Shown one piece after another: positions 8,784-16,849 of a stretch of DNA of 32,452 nucleotides (position 1 is the first letter of the stretch; each line of letters starts with the position of its first letter). The DNA comes from Leptolyngbya sp. RL_3_1 (GTDB lineage: Bacteria; Cyanobacteriota; Cyanobacteriia; Phormidesmidales; Phormidesmidaceae). Where the stretch lies: positions 1-32,452 of the forward strand of contig JAAUQE010000008.1 of NCBI GenBank assembly GCA_012032425.1, given 5' to 3'. The notes beneath the pieces were generated by a model. That model was not told the origin of the DNA and did not search any database. It worked only from the letters and a program-made list of their open reading frames with translations. Both the position numbers and the translations under genes were made by a program.

Positions 8784-10604
8784 TCAGACCTCTAACATTT
8801 GCAGCTTATACAAGCTGGCGTAGAGGCCACCTTGGGCTAAGAGATCGTCGTGACTCCCCTGCTCCACTAGGGTGCCTTGCTTCAACACCAAAATCCGATC
8901 CACATTGCGAATGGTGGAGAGGCGGTGGGCGATGATGATGGCGGTGCGATCTTCTAGGAGGTTTTCCAGGGCCTCCTGAATCAGGGCCTCGGTGCCCACA
9001 TCCAAGTTGGCGGTGGCCTCGTCCAAAATCAAAATCCCCGGATCGCGGATCGCGGCCCGCGCAAAGGCCAGCAGTTGCTTTTGTCCCCCTGAGAGGTTGG
9101 TACCCCGCTCCCGCAGCATCGTGTTGTAGCCCTGGGGCAACTGCTCAATAAATTGGGCCACATTGGTCTGTTCCGCTGCGGTCTGGACTGCCGCCATGGA
9201 ATAGGATTCGCCCAAGGTGATGTTGCTTTTCACATCCCCCGCAAACAAAAAGCCGTCCTGCAAGATCACCGCCATCCGCTGCCGCAGTTCCGCCTGGGGT
9301 AAATCGCGAATGTTCACCCCGTCCAGCAAAATCTCGCCGCGACTGACATCGTAGAGGCGACAGAGGAGGCGAATGATCGAGCTTTTACCCGCCCCAGTTG
9401 GCCCCACTAGGGCAACTTTCTCCCCAGGCCGAATGGTGAAGTTCAGATCTTTAAGCACATAGTCGTCGGCCTTGTAGCCAAACCAAACCTGGCGGAAGCA
9501 AATTTCGGCGGCCTTGCCCGGTTGGGCTGAGGGCAGCGTCACCGGTTTGGGGTGGGGGCCGACCCGCTCTGGGTCGCGGATTTCGACCGGCACATTAAAG
9601 AGTTCGGTGATCCGCTCAACCGCCGTAAACCCGGCCTGGATGGAGGTGAACTTGTCGGCAAATTGCCGCAGCGGGTCAAACAGCCGTTGGGCAAACAAGA
9701 TGAATGAGGCCAAGGTGCCAAAGGTGAGCGCCTCTTGAAACACCAGTAGTCCGCCCAGCCAGAGCACCCCCGCGATCGCCACCAGGGCAATCCACTCCAG
9801 GGTGGCCGACACCGCCGAGTCGTAGAAAATGGTCTTATCAATGGCGCGGATATACTGCTGATTCGTGGTCCGGAACAGCTCACTGTTGTAGCGCTCCCGC
9901 TGGAAGATCTGCACCACGTTGATACCGGCAATATTCTCTTGCAGGGCGGCGTTCAGCTCCGAGAGTTTTTCCCGCGCCCGATAGTTGGCCTTGCGGAACT
10001 GCTGCTGAAAGTAAATGATCAGCCAGGTGATCGGCACCAGCATCGCCATCAACATCAACGCCAGTTGCCACTGCAACAGCGCCATGGCGATGGCAATGAC
10101 GCCAATGGAAAACAGGTCGCTGACGATGCCCACGGCCCCGGTGGAAAATACATCTCCCAGGGCATCGACATCGCTGGTGAGTCGGGTGATCAGCTTGCCG
10201 ACGGGGGTGCGGTCAAAGAAGCGTACCGCCAGGGCGATCACATGGCTGAACAGATCGTTGCGAATATTGGCGGTAATCCGCTGCCCCACCTTTTGTACCT
10301 GATAGCTCTGCCAGCCATCCAGGGCCAGCCGCACCCCGACGGTCACCGTCAGCAGCACCACCAGCAGGTTGAGCCCCGCTTGCAGGGTGAGATCGCGCAA
10401 AAACCAGGCCACCGGCTCTTGGCGAATCAACGAGATCGCCTGACCAATCAAAATCGGCTGGATGGCATTGGCGATCGACAGGGGCACCAGTAAGACAAAC
10501 GGCAACCACAAAAGCTGCCGTTGTTCGCGGATGTAGGGCCAGAGGCGCAGAAACAAGCGCCAGTCACTGCGGCGTTCTTGGGAGGCGGAGGGTGAAGCGG
10601 TCAT
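8784..10604 (-). CDS. ABC transporter, fused permease/ATPase (MsbA/MdlB-like exporter)
   Basis: A half-transporter with a six-helix type I exporter membrane domain (about residues 20-320) and a C-terminal ATPase. Counting from the ATG at 10604, Walker A GPTGAGKS is near 401-408, the signature LSGGQ near 504-508 and Walker B/D-loop DEATANLD near 528-535; the H-loop is in AHRLSTI. About 606 residues is normal for the family. It should dimerise in the plasma membrane and export a lipid, peptide or hydrophobic compound; the substrate cannot be read from sequence. A GTG five codons upstream (10619) is an alternative start; neither has a clear ribosome site, and the ATG keeps a family-like N-terminus. 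It stands alone, with non-coding DNA on both sides. Confidence 0.9.
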   Translation of the reverse strand: MTASPSASQERRSDWRLFLRLWPYIREQRQLLWLPFVLLVPLSIANAIQPILIGQAISLIRQEPVAWFLRDLTLQAGLNLLVVLLTVTVGVRLALDGWQSYQVQKVGQRITANIRNDLFSHVIALAVRFFDRTPVGKLITRLTSDVDALGDVFSTGAVGIVSDLFSIGVIAIAMALLQWQLALMLMAMLVPITWLIIYFQQQFRKANYRAREKLSELNAALQENIAGINVVQIFQRERYNSELFRTTNQQYIRAIDKTIFYDSAVSATLEWIALVAIAGVLWLGGLLVFQEALTFGTLASFILFAQRLFDPLRQFADKFTSIQAGFTAVERITELFNVPVEIRDPERVGPHPKPVTLPSAQPGKAAEICFRQVWFGYKADDYVLKDLNFTIRPGEKVALVGPTGAGKSSIIRLLCRLYDVSRGEILLDGVNIRDLPQAELRQRMAVILQDGFLFAGDVKSNITLGESYSMAAVQTAAEQTNVAQFIEQLPQGYNTMLRERGTNLSGGQKQLLAFARAAIRDPGILILDEATANLDVGTEALIQEALENLLEDRTAIIIAHRLSTIRNVDRILVLKQGTLVEQGSHDDLLAQGGLYASLYKLQMLEV

Positions 10605-10870
10605 GCAAAAAGCGCTCACTACTTGCGGTGTGGCGATCAGGCGATCGCCATTAATGCCAATCTAGTGCCAATCTAGCGCAGCCAGCGGACCCGCGTTTGA
10701 GGAAATTGTTTCAGCCGCGTCTCACCCGGTCTCAATCTCGCTGGGATGAGGGCTCATCAAGAGGCGGAACCCCAGCCGGTTTCGATGCTGGGCAGGGCTG
10801 GCAGGATTGGGCATCTTAAAATAACCCCGCTAAACCCCATCCAACTTGAAACCTTGAGTTTTTACCGTAG

Positions 10871-10997
10871 TGGTCTGTCAGCTTTCAATTTGTAGGTTGG
10901 GTGGCGCGATAGCAAAACCCAACACAGCCCATGATTGTTGGGTTCCACTGCGTTTCACCCAACCTACGAAACCCTGATGTTCAGGATTGACAGACCA
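10871..10997. mobile_element. MITE-like inverted-repeat element, 127 bp
   Basis: Perfect 10-bp terminal inverted repeats (TGGTCTGTCA at 10871-10880, TGACAGACCA at 10988-10997) enclose a second inverted pair, GTAGGTTGGGTG and CACCCAACCTAC, so the whole can fold into one long hairpin. GTAG is repeated directly on both outer flanks (10867-10870 and 10998-11001), as expected of a target-site duplication. It contains no gene. The inner GTAGGTTGGGT motif resembles a widely dispersed cyanobacterial repeat. It lies in the 10605-11205 gap, where I see no other gene. Confidence 0.6.
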
Positions 10998-11051
10998 GTA
11001 GGGCGAACTACAGGTTTGGATGTGGCCAGGGTTGAGGCGATGTTATCCCCA

Positions 11052-11072
11052 GGGCACCCACAAGAGGTGCCC
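11052..11072. repeat. Short dispersed-repeat hairpin GGGCACC...GGTGCCC
   Basis: A 7-bp stem with a 7-base loop, followed by CCTAC, resembles the common cyanobacterial repeat with GGTGCCCCTAC ends. It lies 134 bases upstream of the amine oxidase gene. A regulatory role is not supported by anything else. Confidence 0.45.
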
Positions 11073-11205
11073 CTACGGCAGGTCGCGTCTTCAATGGTGA
11101 AACAGTACCTACGGGTATCGTCTTTTCTGGAAATCTCCTTAGTACTCAAGGGCGTAAATGATTGAACCCTAGCCGGTTTCTAGCCCCCTAGCCCCCGCCA
11201 TAGTA

Positions 11206-12615
11206 ATGACCTGGATCAATTCCACGCATCACTCGCTGCTCCATCGTCGCCGGGTTCTGCAATGGCTCCTGTTGGCCTCGGGCTCCTTAGCGGGGGCCTG
11301 CGTCACCCATCACCCGGTCCAAAGCTTTCAGGACAATGGACCGGCCCTAACGGACCATCGCATCATTGTGGTCGGGGCAGGCATCGCGGGTCTGGCTGCC
11401 GCCCATGCCCTGAGCCGCCAAGGGGCTCAGGTGATCGTGCTAGAGGCCAAGCCCCACATTGGCGGTCGGCTCCTCACCGACCATTCCCTGGGAGCGCCCT
11501 TCGAGATTGGCGCAGGCTGGATCCATGGCCCTGAGGGCAACCCGGTTTCAGCCCTGGCCGCTCAGATCAATGCCGAAACCGTGGTCACCGATGACAACAG
11601 CCTACAGGTGTATGAGCGGGATGGGACGGTGGTGAGTAATGCCGCTTTACGCGATCTGGACCGCCGGTTTCAGCGCTTACTCACGGCGGTGGATGAGGCG
11701 GTGGATACGAATGACGGGCGCTCTCTGCGGGAGGCGATTTTGCAGGTCGATCGCGATGCCCTCAACGATCCCCTGCTCTATTGGGCCTTGAGCGCCTTTA
11801 CCGAATTTGATACGGGTGGCCCCATTGAATCGCTGTCGGCAGCCTATTTCGACGAAGATGACGCCTTTGCAGGCGCGGATGTGGTGCTAACCCAGGGCTA
11901 TGACCGCATCCTAGCCCCGCTAGCGGCAGGGCTAGATATCCGCCTCAACACCCAGGTCACGGCGATCGCATCCGCAGCGGACGGCGTGACCGTCTCGACC
12001 CAGATCGCCGCTCTGGACGCCGATGCGGTGATTTGCGCGGTGCCCTTGGGGGTCTTGAAAGCGGGCCATATTGCGTTCTATCCCCCCTTGCCCGAGGGCC
12101 ATCAACGGGCGATTCGGCAAGTGCCCATGGGCAATGTCACCAAGGTGGCGCTACAGTTTGCAACGCCATTCTGGCCCTTGGATGTCCAATACTTTGGCTT
12201 GCAGTCAGAGATCAAGGGGAAATGGCCCTACGTCATGAACTACAGGACCTTTAGCGATCGCAATATCCTCGTTGCCCTCTCCTTTGGCACCTATGCGGGC
12301 CAGGTGGAAACCCGCAGTGACGCGGCCATCCAGGCAGAAATCATGGACAGTTTGAGGGTGGTGTTTGGCGAGGCGATTCCGGAGCCGGCGCAGATGATTG
12401 TTACCCGCTGGTCCCAGGATCCTGAAACCTTGGGGGCTTACTCCTTTACAGGCAAAGATGTGCAGCCCCGAGACTTTGCGCAATTGGCAGCACCGGTGGG
12501 CGATCGCCTATTTTTTGCGGGGGAGCACACCACCTTTGAGTACCACGGCACCACCCACGGCGCTTACCTATCAGGCATCGCAGCGGCGACAGCCATAGGG
12601 GAACAGTATGGATAA
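11206..12615 (+). CDS. Flavin monoamine oxidase family protein, Tat-type putative lipoprotein
   Basis: An FAD-dependent amine oxidase of 469 residues. The Rossmann FAD motif is VVGAGIAGL (about 55-63), followed by LEAKPHIGGR. The C-terminal FAD/substrate signature is FFAGEHTTFEYHGTTHGAY, as in polyamine and plant-type amine oxidases. The N-terminus has three arginines (14-16), a hydrophobic stretch and a lipobox-like LAGAC ending at Cys32, so export by Tat and lipid anchoring outside the plasma membrane is likely; Tat export fits a protein that folds around FAD inside the cell. The substrate (polyamine, amino acid or other amine) is not determined. It converges on the aminotransferase gene at 12742. 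No ribosome site is obvious before the ATG. Confidence 0.87.
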   Translation: MTWINSTHHSLLHRRRVLQWLLLASGSLAGACVTHHPVQSFQDNGPALTDHRIIVVGAGIAGLAAAHALSRQGAQVIVLEAKPHIGGRLLTDHSLGAPFEIGAGWIHGPEGNPVSALAAQINAETVVTDDNSLQVYERDGTVVSNAALRDLDRRFQRLLTAVDEAVDTNDGRSLREAILQVDRDALNDPLLYWALSAFTEFDTGGPIESLSAAYFDEDDAFAGADVVLTQGYDRILAPLAAGLDIRLNTQVTAIASAADGVTVSTQIAALDADAVICAVPLGVLKAGHIAFYPPLPEGHQRAIRQVPMGNVTKVALQFATPFWPLDVQYFGLQSEIKGKWPYVMNYRTFSDRNILVALSFGTYAGQVETRSDAAIQAEIMDSLRVVFGEAIPEPAQMIVTRWSQDPETLGAYSFTGKDVQPRDFAQLAAPVGDRLFFAGEHTTFEYHGTTHGAYLSGIAAATAIGEQYG

Positions 12616-12648
12616 TTGGCGGCGGGCAAATCGGGTCCCGCTTCACCA

Positions 12649-12692
12649 GGGCGCAAGCCATAGCCTGGGGGCATGGCTTCGCTAGTGCGCCC
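12649..12692. repeat. Inverted repeat between convergent genes, possible bidirectional terminator
   Basis: GGGCGCA (12649-12655) pairs with TGCGCCC (12686-12692), with a smaller GCCAT...ATGGC pair inside. The right end continues CCTAC. It appears to be another member of the GGGCGCA...TGCGCCC palindrome family seen at 19941, 22321 and 23891. It sits in the 126-bp gap between two convergent genes. Confidence 0.45.
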
Positions 12693-12741
12693 CTACCTCA
12701 GCGCTTTTGGGGTCTGGAATGGGTTTTTTGATTGCGGATTC

Positions 12742-13935
12742 CTAAGGTTGCTCCACGCCCATTGGGGCAGCGTTCAAAAAACCAGCGATCCGGGTCACGG
12801 CCTCCTCCAGTACCTCAGGAGACTGCACCAGCGCCACCCGCACATAGCCTTCGCCATGTTTACCAAAGCCTCGTCCGGGTGCTAAGGCCACCCCGGTGGC
12901 TTCCACCAAACGCACACAAAAGTCGATGGAGTCAGCCCCCCAGGGCTCAGGCAATTTCGCCCAGATGTATTGGGTGGCGTCTGGCTTCGGCACCTGCCAG
13001 CCGATGCGATCGAGGGCTGCCACAAACACATCCCGCCGCTGCTGAAAGGTGCGGATGGTTTGGGCCACTTGATCTTGGGGACCGGATAGGGCCGCGATCG
13101 CCCCCTGCACAATCCCCCGATATTGGTTGAAATCTACATTGGCCTTGACCTGCCGCAGGGCTTTGATCAACTCGGCATTGCCGATCCCATAGCCAATGCG
13201 AAAGCCCCCCATGTTGTAGGACTTTGACATCGAGAAAAACTCGATAGATACGGTCTTGTCAGGATCGGCCTGGAGCACCGACGGGGCCGGTTTGCCCGTG
13301 TAGGTGACATCCCCATAGGGAAAGTCATGGACCAGTACCAGGTCATGGTGCTGACAAAAGGCCACCGCCCGCTGCCAAAAGTCCAGCTTGGCGTAGGCGG
13401 TAGTGGGGTTATGGGGATAGCTCAACACCATCATCCGCGCCTGGGCAAGCACGGCCCCCGGCACCGATGCTAGGTCAGGTAAAAAGTCGTTTTCCGCCAG
13501 CAGGGGCATGGTGTAGATTTGGCCACTGGCCAGATGCACGCCCCCAAAATGGGACGGATAGCCAGGGTCGGTGAGCAGGGCAAAGTCCCCCGGATTCAAC
13601 ACCGCCAGGGGTAAATGGGCGGTGCCCTCCTGGGAGCCAATCAACAACAGCACTTCGGTTTCGGGGTCCACCGGCACTCCAAATTTTTGGGTGTACCAGG
13701 TGGCAGCAGTTTGGCGAAAGGGGAGGGTGCTCTGGAACAGGGCGTAGCCGTGGGTTTCAGGATCGGGGAGGGCAGCAGCGATCGCCGCCAGCACATGGGG
13801 CGCAGTGGGCAAGTCTGAGGAGCCCAGGGACAGGTCAATAATTGCCTGCCCGCTGGCCAGGGCCTTGGCCTTAGCCCGATCCATATCGGCAAAAACGTTG
13901 GTTTGCAGAGGCTTGATCCGTTCCGCCAGTTTCAT
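12742..13935 (-). CDS. Class I/II pyridoxal-phosphate aminotransferase (LL-DAP/aspartate aminotransferase-like)
   Basis: A fold-type I aminotransferase of 397 residues. The PLP lysine is K238 in SMSKSYNMGGFRIGYG. Other cofactor contacts visible are YPHNPTT (Asn176), VHDFPYG (Asp204, Tyr207) and SQEGTAH. The C-terminal FGKHGEGYVRVAL is typical of the family. The start is well supported: AGGGAAG lies just upstream of the ATG at 13935. Its look is closest to cyanobacterial enzymes annotated as LL-diaminopimelate or aspartate aminotransferase, so a role in amino-acid synthesis is likely, but the donor and acceptor cannot be assigned from sequence alone. It is not in an operon with its neighbours. 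Confidence 0.88.
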   Translation of the reverse strand: MKLAERIKPLQTNVFADMDRAKAKALASGQAIIDLSLGSSDLPTAPHVLAAIAAALPDPETHGYALFQSTLPFRQTAATWYTQKFGVPVDPETEVLLLIGSQEGTAHLPLAVLNPGDFALLTDPGYPSHFGGVHLASGQIYTMPLLAENDFLPDLASVPGAVLAQARMMVLSYPHNPTTAYAKLDFWQRAVAFCQHHDLVLVHDFPYGDVTYTGKPAPSVLQADPDKTVSIEFFSMSKSYNMGGFRIGYGIGNAELIKALRQVKANVDFNQYRGIVQGAIAALSGPQDQVAQTIRTFQQRRDVFVAALDRIGWQVPKPDATQYIWAKLPEPWGADSIDFCVRLVEATGVALAPGRGFGKHGEGYVRVALVQSPEVLEEAVTRIAGFLNAAPMGVEQP

Positions 13936-13970
13936 AGCACTTCCCTGGGAGATTGCGTACTTTCCTCTTG

Positions 13971-14229
13971 TATAGCAGTCGTCAGTCCTTTTAGGCCAAG
14001 ACTGCGAGCCACTTTGCTTGGGCGCTGAAGCACAGAATGATCCTAGGGGTCCTAAGCAAACAGGTCTCTACCCTCAGCGATGAGCGGTGCAGAATCATTC
14101 GCTTACTCGGCTCACATATCGAGCCTTACTATGCACTTTCCTAACCCTTCGGCAGGCTGCGGAATGTTGGCTATGAGGCAGTGAATCCTGATTGAATAAG
14201 TCCAAGGGCGTCAGCAATAGACTGCTATA
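13971..14229. mobile_element. MITE-like element, copy A (259 bp)
   Basis: Perfect 10-bp terminal inverted repeats, TATAGCAGTC (13971-13980) and GACTGCTATA (14220-14229), bound a gene-free segment. The TA-rich tips would suit insertion at TA by a Tc1/mariner or IS630-type transposase. Its left 90 bases align with copy B at 20829, including 24 identical bases (13997-14020 with 20855-20878). It fills most of the 13936-14278 gap and ends 49 bases before the sigma-like gene. Confidence 0.65.
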
Positions 14230-14278
14230 GCAAGGGGGAAGTTCCCCCCGCCGATCACGTCCTTCTGTTCAAAAACGG

Positions 14279-15664
14279 ATGACCTTAGATTCCCGCTACT
14301 GGACCCTACTGCACCTCGACGGCAGTGGCCGCTGTCATCGCCGCCCGATCGCAGCGGCCCGCACTTGGTTGCAGCACCAGCTCGACCAAGGGGCCGTCAC
14401 CCTCGCTGAGGAAACTGAATCCTTGGCGACCGGGCTGCTGCAACGCTGGCGTTGCAGCAGCCCGGACGACCCAGGCGACCCAGACAATAGCGCCATGGCG
14501 CTGTTGTGTTTGCGCTGCTACGTCTCCCACAGCATCCATCGGGCCTGTGGGCAGTTGGGGTATAAATTTGGGGCTACCCACCAGTTCCGCAGCGAAGACC
14601 TCTACCCCTATGCCCTGGATGACGACGGGCAACCCTTGGGGACCTACCGTCCCCTGACCGTGCATATCCTCGAAACCTACCAGTCAGAGGGGCGAGGCCC
14701 TACGGCCCAGCGCGCCCGCCTAGAAAGCTGGGCCATGCATGTGACCCGCAACCACACCGAGCTAAACCAGTTTTTGCTGGAGCAAGGGGTATATCGGGCC
14801 ACAGACTGGTCGATTCTCAACGACACCACAGTCGAGCAAGTGGCCCGGATTTTGGGGGAGTTCCATGGTCTGAGTCACGCCGAAGTCGCCGCTGCCCAAA
14901 CCCTGCTGAGCACCTATCACCAGGTCTATCGCCGGGACCGGCTACAGCAGCGGCGGCAAGGGCAACGGGGCCGCTGCTCGCTGCCCACCGAGGCGCAACT
15001 CAGCCAAATCAACGGAGCGCTACCCCCAGCACGTGGTGCTCGGACAACTGCAAGGGCTGGCCGATTGGCTGCGGCAATACCGGATCTATGCGCGCGGTGG
15101 GCTGCCCCCCAGTCATGCCTTCGAGGCTTTGCCGGGGGGGGAGCCGATCGCCGCTGAGTTATCGGAGGCAGAAGCGGCCCAGTTGGACTTCTTGAAGGCG
15201 TACCAGCAGCAGTTCCAAGTCGCGCTGGCGGCGGCGGCGACGACGGTTTTAGGCCAATACTGCGCCAAGCTACGGCGGAAGCGCCCCCCCCGTGACGGTC
15301 CCTTTTGCAAGCCATGGCGTTGTTTCACTGTGAGGGCAAAAGTCTGGGGGCGATCGCCCCCCAAATCGGCCTCGAGACCCAGGTGCAGGTGACCCGCCTG
15401 CTGAACCTATCGCGCCTGCGTAGCGATCTGCGTGACCTGCTGTTGCCCCAGTTGCGGGCGGCGCTGCAAACCGAGGTGCTGGCGGTCACCTCTGCCGAAC
15501 GGTTGGAGACCATCGCCGCCGCCCTGAATCATCTGCTGACCGCAGCGGTGGATGAAGTCATCGATGAAGCCGCCTCTGAGGCCAAAAACCCCCAAAAGCA
15601 GCGCCCCCGCAGCCGCCTTGCCCGTCAACTCTGTGAAAGTGTCCATGGGTTTAGCCCTGAATAG
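14279..15664 (+). CDS. Sigma-like HTH regulatory protein, first gene of the CHAT-CHASE2 cluster (two frameshifts)
   Basis: A protein of about 461 residues after repair. It belongs to a cyanobacterial family that I recall being weakly annotated as sigma-70-like. The N-terminal part has CLRCYVSHSIHRAC, DLYPYALDDDG, PLTVHILETY and WSILNDTTVEQVARIL; the C-terminal part has LQAMALFHCEGKSLGAIA, a helix-turn-helix resembling sigma region 4. Two breaks are visible. Removing one G at 15014-15015 gives NERYPQHVVLGQLQG. Adding one T to the T4 run at 15303-15306 gives PFLQAMALF. The next gene starts two bases after its stop, so it leads an operon with DUF1822 and the CHAT-CHASE2 gene. True sigma activity is unproven: no clear region 2 is visible. 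It may bind promoter DNA or be a degenerate sigma turned regulator. Confidence 0.65.
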
Positions 15665-15666
15665 CC

Positions 15667-16849
15667 ATGATGCATCCTTTATTGTCTCTCCCGGCCCGCG
15701 CCTGTCTTGCCATGACTCCAGATCTGCCCGTGACTGATTTTTCTGATCTCACCGCCCTGGTTCCCCTGAACCCGGAGGCGATCGCCCAGGCGGTACAACT
15801 GAGTGAGGCGATCGCCGATGGCGACCAGCAATGGCAAACCTACCTGCAATCCCTCGCCCTGCTAGGGGTACAACAATGGCTAGAGGCCGGAGCCACCGAC
15901 CTCGCCGCCGCCGTGGACCATCCCGCTGCGGTCGTGCAGGTCAATGGGTTTTGTTTGGGGGTCGTGCCTTTACCTGCGATGCCAGAGGCGATGATTTCCC
16001 TGCCCACGCCCCCAGGCAGCCATCATTTGTGGCTCCTGGTAGAGGTGCTCGAAGAACTCGAACAAGTCCAGATTCACGGCGGGCTGCGGGCGGACCAACT
16101 GGCCGCGCTGGCCACCGGCACCAGCCCACGGGGGCGGCGCTGGTCCCGTTATCGGCGTTTGCGCTCCCCCCAGAGCGGCTGTTGCTCTATCTCCATCACC
16201 TCGCACCAGCGATGCTGGTACCGCCCCCCAATCGGCAGGCTTGCCGGGGTTGGCTAAACCTGCCCTAGACTTATCTGCCCCGGTCTTATCCACCCCGGAC
16301 TTATCCACCCCGGTCTTATCCGCCCCGGTTTTAAACGTGGGCCGCTGGCTGAATGACCAGCTCGATGCCGTCGCCCAAGCCTTTGCTTGGACCCTGATGG
16401 AGCCCTTAGCCCCAGCGATGGCGCTACGCTCCCCCGCCCAAGAGCTAGCGGTGATTTTGACAGAACTTAGGCCCCAGGGGGTAGAAGTGCCCACCCGCGC
16501 CCGCGCCGCCTATACCGATGTGCAAGTGGCGGGCTTACCGCTGCGCCTCTATGGCCTCGCCTGGAGCTTGTTCGACACCGGCCTACCGGAATGGAGTCTC
16601 TTGGTGTTCCTCGGTCCCAGCCAGGGCGAATCGCTGCCGGTGGGCATGACTCTGCAAATTCGCCAGGGGGAGGAGATTTTGACGGCGCAAACCCTGGCGG
16701 CTGATACCGATTCGACCTACCTCTATGCCCAAGTCCTGGGGGGGTGGGACGAGCAATTTATCCTCGATGTGATGCCCCCCGGTGGCGCGCCCCTCACCCT
16801 GCCCGCCTTTGGCTTTGATCCGGATAGTTCCTCTGGCCAAATCCCATGA
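15667..16849 (+). CDS. DUF1822 family protein (two frameshifts)
   Basis: About 394 residues after repair. DUF1822 is a cyanobacterial family of unknown function. Recognisable blocks are PLNPEAIAQAVQLS near the N-terminus, VNVGRWL-type NVGRWLNDQLD, and ELRPQGVEVPTRAR with LYGLAWSLF, LQIRQGEEIL and LYAQVLGGWDEQF near the C-terminus. Both frame breaks lie in homopolymers: G5 at 16130-16134 (G6 gives PRGAALVPLS) and C6 at 16224-16229 (C7 gives VPPPQSAGLPG). A proline-rich linker made of 15-base tandem units separates the two halves. The start at 15667 lies two bases after the previous stop; ATG 15712 is an alternative. Its own stop overlaps the next start as ATGA, so translation of the CHAT-CHASE2 gene is probably coupled. 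No signal peptide or membrane segment is seen. Confidence 0.75.
16265..16334 (+). repeat. 15-bp tandem repeat coding for a (P-V/D-L-S-A/T) linker
   Basis: Four to five in-frame 15-base units of the type CCGGTCTTATCCACC encode repeats such as LSAPV and LSTPD inside the DUF1822 gene. Units differ at one to three bases and decay at the edges. The unit length is a multiple of three, so copy-number change would keep the frame and alter only linker length. Confidence 0.75.

Noticed and set aside
9939-10493. Open frame opposite the ABC transporter membrane domain
   Set aside because: Rich in Gln, His and Gly with no fold features; opposite strand of a confident gene.
16265-16334. CRISPR-like or short direct-repeat array
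   Set aside because: Units are 15 bases, contiguous without spacers, and in frame within a gene.
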